64,000 nt of DNA from Corticium candelabrum (lineage: Eukaryota; Porifera; Homoscleromorpha; Homosclerophorida; Plakinidae). Location of the stretch: contig NC_085100.1 in NCBI RefSeq assembly GCF_963422355.1, positions 6,234,068 through 6,298,067 on the forward strand, given 5' to 3'. The notes below the pieces were generated by a model. That model was not told where the DNA came from and made no database searches. It saw only the letters and a list, made by a program, of their open reading frames with translations. Position 1 is the first letter of the stretch. Each line of letters starts with the position of its first letter. The position numbers were made by a program, and so were the translations under genes. This document shows positions 55,544-64,000 of the stretch, in pieces.

Positions 55544-56537
55544 ATGCAAAAACCGGATCCGGATGAGCTGGTATGCAGGTATTACCCATCATGTGGTCTT
55601 GCCTCGGATCAATCGCTGGCATTCCTCGGCAGGAATCTATAGAAAGCGTGGAGGATCGCCATGCAGATGAGCTGCTGGCTATGAAAAGAAGACCTGTAGT
55701 CAACACTGTTGTCCAACCGAAGCTTCTGGAAGGTTGACGATTTTTCGAAACTGTGTACGGTTTGATTAGGTGGGCGTTTTGTAGGAGAAGTTGTGTTGGC
55801 GCATGTGGAACGTACTCTGAAGTTCGAGCGGCTCAATGAGCGGGGAACAGGCTGCATCGGCACTTTGTTTGTCACAAACTATAAATTGAGCTTCTGCCCA
55901 GCTGAACTTCCATCATCCGAAATTGTACGGTTTTGCACTATTTGTAGTTCATCTAGCTCGTTACCGCTTTGTAGTACGACAGCTGTTGAGTTGCGTGCCT
56001 ATTGCTGTTGTTCGTTGCGTTAGTGTCTGGTCGCTCTCTTCCTTTCGAGCATGTGTTTGTGGTCGTGGTCGTCAAACCGCCATTGCTTGGACGGGGATTG
56101 TTATGCTTTACTCTTTGGACACAGCGAGTAGCCACACCGGACACTGGTAGCGCTCTAAATCTTTGTGTGTGTGTGTGTGTGTGTTCACAGTCGACAAATG
56201 ATCGTTGTGTAACTCAAGACGATATTCCAGATGTTCCTCTTACAAGTGTCGGCGCCTTGTGGATTGGTGAGGAGCACTTGTTATTATTGAGTGTTTAACT
56301 GTTGTTAATTTACGCATACGGTCTTCCGTAATGCAGTTGGTAGTGGAAGTGCTCGTAGGAAGATGTCTCACGGACTGAGACAGTTTGGTGAAGTGCTGCA
56401 GTTGGAAGTGTACTGCAAGGTGTGATCACTATCACTTGTATTTAATACCATTATAACTCATAGCTATATGCTTTGTGCAGGACTTCTATCAGGCAAACTT
56501 TAGCTTCACGCTGTCAGACAAGAAAGAAACTGCTCAG
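55544..56537 (+). CDS. myotubularin-related protein (MTMR10-12-like), N-terminal exons
   Basis: Six exons join in phase to 161 codons: 55544-55570, 55633-55732, 55785-55924, 56191-56266, 56337-56419, 56481-56537. All five introns are GT-AG, 62, 52, 266, 70 and 61 nt. The product has PKLLEGEVVLAHVERTLKF, GCIGTLFVTNYKLSFCP, DVPLTSVGALWIV and LQLEVYCKDF in the order of the PH-GRAM domain of myotubularin-related proteins, especially the MTMR10/11/12 group, which are catalytically dead phosphoinositide phosphatases or adaptors. The frame is open upstream of the chosen ATG, so a longer N-terminus is possible. I find no exon for the phosphatase-like domain downstream, so the gene is truncated, split by a long intron, or broken by later insertions. 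No stops are present in the six exons. Confidence 0.78.
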
Positions 56538-56639
56538 GTTCACATATTGCAGGCACAGACAACAGCTTAATTAACAATAACAATAAATAATGTGAAAGCC
56601 GTGGTATATTTGAATGTTCGACTTTGTCACAAGAGCCAA

Positions 56640-57045
56640 CAACAGTATATTTGTTCTGTACAGATTTGGAACTGTTATCCAGTTCTAGAACTGGATGACT
56701 AGAACTGAACGACAAGTTCTAGCACTGATGACTGACCGGTTCTAGAACTGGATGGCAAGTTTCGGAACTGTTCCGTTTATACACAGACCTTTGGCACATT
56801 ATTTTCTGGCTGCTAAAAATTTGAAAATCATTGATAAAAATTAAAGTGTTAGTCAAGAATTAAAATTAAAATTGAAATTTTAAATTGAAATGGAAGAGTC
56901 ACAGACCTTGGTTCTAGAAGTGGATAGCAATTTTATTATGGTCTTTAATCAGGATATCCAGCTTTAGAACTGGACAATAGGTTCTAGAACTGGATGAGTG
57001 GTTCTAGAACTGCATGTCCGGTTCATCAAGTTCTAGAACAGTATG
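56640..57045. repeat. scattered repeat of GGTTCTAGAACTGGATG
   Basis: About eight copies of a 17-18-base unit containing the palindrome TTCTAGAA occur in both orientations at 56670-56770 and 56925-57045, with an AT-rich gap between them. It follows the last MTMR-like exon, so it may be intronic. Confidence 0.85.
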
Positions 57046-57178
57046 GAACATCTATACTACATACAGTGTTCTCGTCGGTACCGTCATTTTGACGGTTGAG
57101 AGAGGGAAGGGACGTTTGGAGTGGGGAAAACAGCATTTATTGATGGTTGGGAATAGAATTGGAAAGCCTTAGCATGCA

Positions 57179-57483
57179 TAGTGTGGCATGTTACTGATGT
57201 TAAAGACATTAGTGGTGTTGATGGTCACAAAGTTGCTACAGAACAAGACATATTCTCATGGGCTGAGTGGAAAACGTGGATCACGGAGCCACATCCAATA
57301 CATATTTGGGCATGTCAAATAGACTACAGTGACTGGTCTCATTTTCTTTATCGAAAACGATCTACTGAGATGGGAGATAAACTAGAGTGCATGCAATGGC
57401 GTACTTGTAGTGGCCGACACTTTCTTGTGATGGCTGGGGTAGAGGGTCAAGTTCAAATGGCTGATTCTCTTGTTACTCAGTAA
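57179..57483 (+). CDS. possible terminal exon, Trp-rich, unidentified
   Basis: After CATGCATAG (acceptor-like) an open frame of 101 codons runs to TAA at 57481-57483: WHVTDVKDISGVDGHKV...FSWAEWKTWITEPHPIHIWACQIDYSDWSHFLYRKRSTEMG...GRHFLVMAGVEGQVQMADSLVTQ. It has seven Trp and no low complexity, and looks coding. It does not match the phosphatase domain expected downstream of the MTMR-like exons, so it may belong to another gene or a mobile element. Confidence 0.45.
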
Positions 57484-58428
57484 TTGTTCTGATTGAGATT
57501 TGGTGTGTGACGCCCTCAATATTCTGTACAATGAGTACATCGTAGACACAGATACAAGTAACAAAAGAAACGCATGCGTCTACAGAGCTTCTGAAGACGT
57601 TTCTGCGTGCAGATCGAGTTTCTCACACTCTATAGCCATCTAGTGCCTGTATTGCCCCCTCACCCTGTTGCAGCAGCAAACAGAGAAAGCTGTGGAAGGA
57701 AACGTCGTGTGTAGATAGACTTGCCCTAGATTTGGTGTAACTGTAGGCACACGGTAGGCGGTAGGGCATTCCCACGGTGATAAGACACATAAAAACCTGA
57801 CAGATGGCGACCATAGCTAGACTCCTCGTCACCCGTCGCCACACTGAGGATTAAGTATCCGGAAATGTGAAAGCGTTGCGAGCTGATCACAGGTGTAGAT
57901 GAACCAGTGTGTGAGTTGGAGTGCTGATAGAAAGAATGAAGCAACTGGTAAAGCTACAACAATAACGTACGGTGCTAATAAGTTTTACTGCTAACTTTAG
58001 CATAGGTGCAACAGTCTACTAGATGAAAGATAATCGCAGCAGCTGCAGGCGAAAGGTGACAGTAGAGGGGCAGTCTAATTCCGAGATGCCCAATTTATAA
58101 TGTACGTGGAATCTCGTGGCTCTGTGGATCCGCGTTTTCCACTCAGCGGTTCTCATGTCAGACATCTGGCAATCTTAAGGAGTGCATAGTCTCCTTGTTA
58201 GTGTTTGAGGTGAATTTCTGTTGACCTTTCATACAAGAAGTGCTAATGAGACTGGTTGCAGCAGGTGTTCTACTAATTATTGTTTATCTTCAATCTCATG
58301 TTTTGTACACCTGTACTCTTTTAGGTCAGCTCATATAATTCCAGTTTTTAGTCAACTTGTCATTTTAATAATCTACTGTATTATCTGTCTGTCTGTCTGT
58401 GTTGTGTTTAACAATGTTATGTTCAATG
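57484..58428. other. non-coding stretch
   Basis: No gene supported; frames on the minus strand at 57623-57944 show no domain. A (CTGT)n run is at 58386-58401. Confidence 0.55.
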
Positions 58429-59517
58429 CAGTGTTCTCCCCAGAATATCTCAAAGGTGTGGTGGTGTAGGCTTGGGTAAATGAATGCACTTGTGGGCGTG
58501 GTTGTTTCAAATGTGGGCGTGGTCATCTGAGTGGCGTTTGTGGTACAGTGCTAGAGCATCATAGGGTCCTTGTTTGGTCTAAAATGTTAGCTGTACAACA
58601 TTTCTATGCGTGGACAGAGTACAACACAAGCAAGCTATCGCTAGCCCTGTGGTGCCCCACTTTCTATCCGGGCTACTTTCTAACCTGCATACATGTCGAA
58701 AACCTGCGACTCCCAATATATTCCAAGCCAATGCAAATCACAAAATCGATTGTAATAGCTTTAGTTAGTAACGTAGCACTAGTAGACAAGTTCACTAAGC
58801 AGTCGGTGACAATTTTCCATGCCGATAAAGACGTGCGCAGCGTATCGGCATGCTCGCCGAGATATACAAGATTTTCGAAGCTGCGAACTTGTCTACACTA
58901 ACCTGAGCAATGCTTTCGCTAACTTTGGCTTTGGGCCGATGCCGTTCAAGCGCATTTTGGCATCTGTAATCAGTGCATTGTCTTACATCCTGTGCAGGGT
59001 AATACCTCCCAGATCGGCTTCCGTAGGCACCAAAAACGCCACTAGAAGAACGAGAAATTGGGCTATCACTTCAGCAACATAATTCGACGCATTGATGTAC
59101 TTTGTCTTGCGACGCTGTATTCTCTTAACGCACCAATAACGACGGCACTGCACAAACGGCTGCCGAGGGCATGACTCACATACGGATTGGAATGTGGGTG
59201 AATATGCTACCAAATGACGTCAGATCGGATTCGAAACAACGTCATAAGTATATTTTGGACATAGCGATCTCTATGACGTTGCTTTTGGACTTCCCACAAC
59301 AACAACAGGTGTTTTATTTGTATCAACAAGAACCGGTCTCACATTTCTTGCCTAACACATAGATAGTAAGGTGTGACAGGCATAAGTCAAGGCGTGGCAG
59401 GCATAAGTCAAGGCGTGGCGGCGTTAGCCAAGGGATGGCGGGATTGGGCGTGTCCTTGTAAAATTTAGCCAAGGTGTGGCAGACCGCCATGTCTTGAGAT
59501 GCCTGGGGAGAACACTG
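58429..59517. mobile_element. 1089-bp non-autonomous hAT-like element
   Basis: The ends are exact 15-base inverted repeats CAGTGTTCTCCCCAG (58429-58443 and 59503-59517). Just inside each end are GTGGGCGTGG or GGCGTGGC repeats in the orientation expected for subterminal motifs. Tips starting CAGTG are typical of hAT. No transposase domain is seen; the frame at 58548-58901 has none. No clean 8-bp duplication on the flanks. Confidence 0.8.
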
Positions 59518-60115
59518 AATGAGGGTTAAATTATTCAACAAGATCTGAGTGGCAATTATATTGAATAGTCTACCAATCATGCAGTAATTTCAAGACATAC
59601 ATGTAGTCTTCTGACATTTTGTTACAGTTAGCTAACCGCACTTCTTTTTTAAAATTGTAGCTTACGTCTATCGTATTTTGTCTCATCTATGGAACGTAGG
59701 ATAGCTACATACAACAATATACTACTACTGCTACTAATATACATGCATGTGACTCTAATGCAACTAGGGAACAGATAAAGTAATTTTATGATGTCGTTAC
59801 CAAATATGTCAACATCAAACATTTGATGATGTCATTAACTGACGGTTGGCAAAAAAATCCTGGCTAGAATGCTGCCATATATGGTTGCCCATAAGTTAAC
59901 TGAGTAAGCTATATACACACGTCGTCAATCTAAAAATACATAGAACTAAAATTTACTATTAAACTCATGCCACTACACCGAGACAACCCTTGGCAGCAGC
60001 AAGGGGAATGTTAAAGGTACACTCTGTTGTTTAGCGCTACGGCCCCGTAAACTTGATTGCATACAATACGCAATCAAGTTGGAATGTTGGGCTAACCTAC
60101 AGGCAAAGCTGGATA
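59518..60115. other. non-coding stretch
   Basis: AT-rich; no gene or element end recognised. Confidence 0.6.
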
Positions 60116-61180
60116 TCAGAGTGTAGTCCCTTTTTGGGACAGCAAAACTTCACTACCTACGAATAACTGTGGTGGACTTTGATAGGTGTTGGTTAGAATG
60201 GGAAAATTGCCGGAAAAGTTACAGTAATATTTTTCAGTGAGACTTTCCAATTCAGGCTCTTTACCTGAGTTGGATGCGTCCACGAGAAGAACAGCTTCAG
60301 TGTCCTTATTGGCAGAAACAGAGTTCATTGCGTGGACTGCGGCTTCACACCCAGGTTCTTGACCTGCACATAGTTGAGCTGCTCCAGTTGCTGCTAAGAC
60401 ATCAGGTTTCATTACTGTCAAGATGGCTTTCCTGACTATCCTTCTGACTGTCTCACATACACAAGCAACAAAGGAATTCATAGACTTGGAATCAACAATC
60501 TCTGTTGCTATTCTGCATGTAAAAACTGCCAGTGCATTGCACAATGTTGAAGAGTATTTACGAAAACTTGTGCATAGGCGTTTCCACTGACATGCATGTA
60601 GACAGGAAGGACCAGCGGCTCCAGTTGTATGGAGGGCCATGCAGCACCCTGTCAATGCTGTTGAGAGAATTGGATGGACTTGTTATACATGAGCAGAACT
60701 CTCATTGACTAGTGATTCATTAGAGTGGTATTGGAGAAGGGTGTTTCTGAGACGCACTTGATATGTGATCATCAAGATGTAAAGACCTTTATCATTTTCC
60801 TCATTCAATAGGCGTTGTGCGGCATTGAGGTTTCGTCTTTTCATGGCTTGAGCGAACTGATGCAGCAAAGACTTAGAATGATCCTGTCTGTAACTCGAAT
60901 GTTTACACAAGTGCTCTTGTAGAGACTTGGCTTCTGTCAGTAAACCTGCAATGTTCCCACTCTTCCAGTCAGAAAGACGCTGTGACAAGCAAGAAGTATG
61001 GTCTTTTGTCTTAGAATTGCTATGAGGCTTCTACAACAACAAATGAGGCATGACCATCGCTGCCTTGATTGCTATCTTTGGCAGCTTTCCTAATTCAGAG
61101 CCATAGGAACCATGCAGTCTGGTCAGTCTGGTTTCGGCCAGGCTGTCCTTCACAAACTCTACTTCAGACAGTCAACGATT
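60116..61180 (-). pseudogene. YADD-type retroelement reverse transcriptase, fragment A
   Basis: Minus-strand fragment parallel to fragment B. It has IAIKAAMVMPHLLL, then CLSQRLSDWKSGNIAGLLTEAKSLQ (60890-61000), then TTGAAGPSCLHACQWKRLCTSF, ALAVFTCRIATEIVDSKSM, AATGAAQLCAGQEPGCEAAVHAMNSV and TEAVLLVDASN with the first catalytic Asp region. It ends at LLSQKGTTL (60116), before the YADD box. A stop and a shift separate the N-terminal piece. These proteins are abundant as uncharacterised RT proteins in sponge and cnidarian genomes, by recall. Confidence 0.8.
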
Positions 61181-61362
61181 GCCCGAAGCTTCCGATTGAA
61201 AAGATATGTGATTAATAGCTAACATATTCATAGTTCAAATGAAGTATATTATGGCATCTTGACTTAAAGTCACACTCCGGAGATATGCGCGTAGCTACTG
61301 GCTTCGTCTTTGCTCGCTTATGAGAAATCCATACTGACCGAGTTGGGTATCTGGGAGTTATC

Positions 61363-62752
61363 TCAGAGTTGACCCGGCAGATTTACGTTAACAACTAACC
61401 AAGATTTATTGGCGTTAAGAAAATAACCAAATTTGGGACCAATGTTGACAAGATTAGTCCACCATTGTTTGAGAGAAGACAAATTCCCACCTGCAGCTGC
61501 ATCATCAGCATACCAGACTTGATAACTGTTCAGCAATTGTATTTTATCAATCAGTGGAACAGTGGACAAGGCTTACATAGCCATGGCTAACGGATTTCTT
61601 TGGGTAGTGCCTTCTTGTGACAACAAAGTTTCACCACTGACAACTAGCTGGCAAGGTGTTTGGTAAGTGTTGGGTAGTACAAGGTAAATTGCTGGACAGG
61701 TTACTGCTATGTTTTGCAAAGCAACTTGATAGTTCAAGCTGTAAAATGCATTGGCTGTGTCTACCAAAAGAACACCTTCAGTGTTAGAGTTGGCATGCAA
61801 TGAGTTCAATGCATGGATAGCTGCTTCACAGCCAGCAACCTGACCTGCACATGGTTGAGCAGTTCCAGTGGCTGTTTGGACATCAGGTTTACTAACCGCT
61901 AAAATAGATTTTCCGATAATCCTCCTGACTGTCTCACATGTTCCTATCAGTCGAATTCCTTAATTCTTGTTGAGAGGAATCAGTCTACATGCCACGAAGG
62001 CATCAATAGACAAAGGAACAACAAAATCTGTTGCTATCCTGCACGTGAAAGCCGCTAAAGCATTGCATAATGTTGACAAAAATTTACGAAAACTTGTGCA
62101 TAAGCGCCTCCACTAAGCTGCATCTAAACCTGAAGGACCTGCAGCACCTGTTGTACATAAGGCCATGTTGCGAATAAGTTTTCCATTTATGCAGTCAAAC
62201 AGAATTGGATGGGTCTGTGACATAGCGGCAGAAGTCCTGTCTATTAGGGCATCGTCATATAATGGTAATGGGGATAGATGTTTTTCTTCAAAACTTGACA
62301 AACTGTTTTTGAGACCCATTGGACACACGATCATCAAGAGATAAAAGTCCTGCACTGTTTTCTTCATTCAGAAGCCTTTCCGCAAAGTTGACATTCCCTC
62401 TTTTCATTATAACTTCAGCAAATTTACCTGACACAAACTTAAAATTTTTCTCTGGTGACTTGCTTGTCTATTCAAGTGCTCTTGCACGCAGAGATTTAGC
62501 TTCTGTCAGTAAATTTTCAATGTTGCCACCCTTCCATTCAGAAAGACAACGTGACCAGCAAGAAGTATGGTCTTTCGCCTTAGAATTGCGATGAGGCTTC
62601 TGCAGCAACAAATGAGGCATCACCATCGCTGCCTTGATTGCTATAGGCTCTATGGCAGATTTATGAGCATATGATTGAAACAATTGACTTAAGAACGTTT
62701 CATAACTTAAAACCTGACGGGGCTGGGCCGCATCAACAATTTTGTCTACCAA
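61363..62752 (-). pseudogene. YADD-type retroelement reverse transcriptase, fragment B
   Basis: From 62752 down: IAIKAAMVMPHLLLQKPHRNSKAKDHTSCWSRCLSEWKGGNIENLLTEAKSL, then HPILFDCINGKLIRNMALCTTGAAGPSGLDAA, then (across breaks) LCAGQ-VAGCEAAIHALNSL, EGVLLVDTANAFYSLN (first catalytic Asp) and QEGTTQRNPLAMAM, and the catalytic box QVWYADDAAAGG with FGYFLNANKSWLV (61363-61569). The RT is complete up to the thumb region but broken by several shifts. Fragments B and A lie head to tail on the same strand, so they are either two insertions or a tandem duplication. No LTR or split repeat was found to set the class (DIRS-like or non-LTR). Confidence 0.85.
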
Positions 62753-64000
62753 GTAGAAGGGAATAATTATTCAAGAACCTGTTGTACAATAGATTATTAG
62801 ATACCATCTAGTATACTGGAAGACTGCTGTCTTGGTGCTATTGTTGGACAACACCTTCTTAGCATGCGCAAGGCCAGACCACTTTGGAAATGCTTCTTAT
62901 GGGCCTGCTTGGATATCATTTGGTCTGACTAAGTTGTTTGGTGGAAACTGTTTAATTAAATTACGTTGACACTTCCATTTGCTCAAACATATTAAAAGTG
63001 GTTGAATTGCTCTTCTGCTTACTGGTTGCAAATGGTCATCTTGTGGAAGTATATTCACAGCTATCGTTGATCAAAACTAAGAGGAGGACCTACTTCTCAG
63101 AGGGTAACTCTAGATCAATTGCTGCGGATTAGTATAGATGGTCTTTCCTTGCTAACTGGAATCCAGACAGAGCTATTAGTCTTTGGTGGACAGGCAAAAA
63201 TCGCTGCACAAAAGAATGACAAATCAAAGCGACCTCAATCTCTCTAGTGCCACCACTTCTAGAGACAACTGTATGCCACCACTAATGGAGGAATTTGAAG
63301 TTTGGGTGAGATCAACTGAAATACAGTAGATAGTTTATAACTAATTGGATTATTGTGGGCGAGCAAAGTGATCTTTTCTCTTGTTATGTCGATTGAGGTC
63401 AAGATATATTATATTTATATATTTATATATTTATATGCATACGTCAGCACTTGTCATATGGATTTACGGCAAAACGGAAGGACGGATCGACAAAACGACG
63501 ATGCCAGATGAATGCAAAAATTGAAGCAAGGGTCCCCTTTCGAGGGATCGACTCAATTATAATTTCTTGGCGAAAAGAGTGGAAAATGACTCTCAATGTT
63601 GCTCCAGTACGTGACTAATAAGGAATAACACTGACAAGTGACAGAAGGAATTGAAAGAAAAAACTAGAAGAAGAGAAAAGTCTTTCTGAGTTTCCACGAG
63701 TTAGTTTGACAGAAATTATTGCTATGTAACCATTGTTACGCGCTACCGACTATTGTTATGCGACTAGCTAAGTAAACAAGTGATACGATTGAAGCGTGAA
63801 CAAAGAATTGAAGACAATTAACTAGAAGAGCAACTGAAAGTCTACATTTTCTGAATTCCCATGTTTAGATCTTTGACAGAAACTATTGCTACGTACTGCT
63901 ACGCGAATAGGTAAAGACAGAACACCATTGCTCGCCAAACACAATGCTAACGAGCATTTACTAGTTAGTGATGTTTGTTTAATCAGGGAGTGCTAGCTCC
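62753..64000. other. non-coding stretch to window end
   Basis: No gene supported. A TATATTTATATATT-type tract lies at 63405-63437, next to a sequence with ACGGCAAAACGGAAGGACGG. Around 63640-63720 and 63780-63870 two diverged copies of a segment with GAAACTAGAAGA, AAAGTCT and TTTGACAGAAAYTATTGCTA form a direct repeat. Confidence 0.55.

Noticed and set aside
57623..57944. Minus-strand frames with hydrophobic stretch
   Set aside because: Two overlapping short frames, no domain and no splice context.
58548..58901. 117-aa plus-strand frame within the hAT-like element
   Set aside because: No transposase or host domain recognised; low confidence that it is coding.

Overview
This window reads as repeat-rich DNA from an animal nuclear genome. 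I see no bacterial operon layout, Shine-Dalgarno-led gene strings or phage modules. Instead there are Ty3/Gypsy LTR retrotransposons, hAT-type, Mutator-like and Academ-like DNA transposons, a tRNA-derived SINE, long (TG)n, (GTAT)n and (GGGA)n microsatellites, and one host-type gene fragment with very short GT-AG introns (52-266 nt). A marine invertebrate with compact introns, such as a sponge, would fit, but that is inference and the species cannot be read from the sequence.

Layout. 1-3674: minus-strand Ty3/Gypsy copy 1, cut by the window edge. 3866-8250: a candidate inverted-repeat element holding an integrase-like zinc-binding exon, followed directly by a 725-bp MITE. 9344-12832: a decayed DNA transposon with a 3-bp target duplication, whose gene looks like the XPG/FEN-nuclease type of Academ. 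13455-16440: Ty3/Gypsy copy 2, same family as copy 1, carrying a perfect 137-bp foldback at its protease active site. 16441-18952: non-coding, with a hairpin-rich MITE. 18953-26332: Ty3/Gypsy copy 3, complete with both LTRs, PBS, PPT and a GTTG target duplication; a 1655-bp DNA transposon flanked by CTA sits inside its 3' LTR. 27690-28600: hAT transposase fragment. 29369-40263: Ty3/Gypsy copy 4 on the minus strand, with paired 129-bp LTRs and ATAG target duplication, containing two nested hAT transposons (32736-35521 and 36503-39439). 40587-41640: microsatellites and a SINE. 42300-44640: a ~32-bp minisatellite split by an 1814-bp Mutator-like element with 143-bp TIRs and a 9-bp target duplication. 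44913-45240: a C48-like peptidase fragment. 45269-48361: three head-to-tail copies of an unclassified repeat. 49160-55372: a 6.2-kb interval bounded by a large, diverged inverted duplication and containing probable exons of an unidentified minus-strand gene. 55544-56537: six exons of a myotubularin-related (MTMR10-12-like) gene encoding the N-terminal PH-GRAM domain. 58429-59517: hAT-type non-autonomous element. 60116-62752: two tandem fragments of a YADD reverse transcriptase.

Almost every coding stretch is a broken transposon gene. The MTMR exons are the only clear host coding sequence. The transposon copies are nested to at least two levels, so relative insertion order can be read from the junctions. 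Coordinates of LTRs, PBS, TSDs and exon borders were read base by base; borders of decayed coding regions are approximate.
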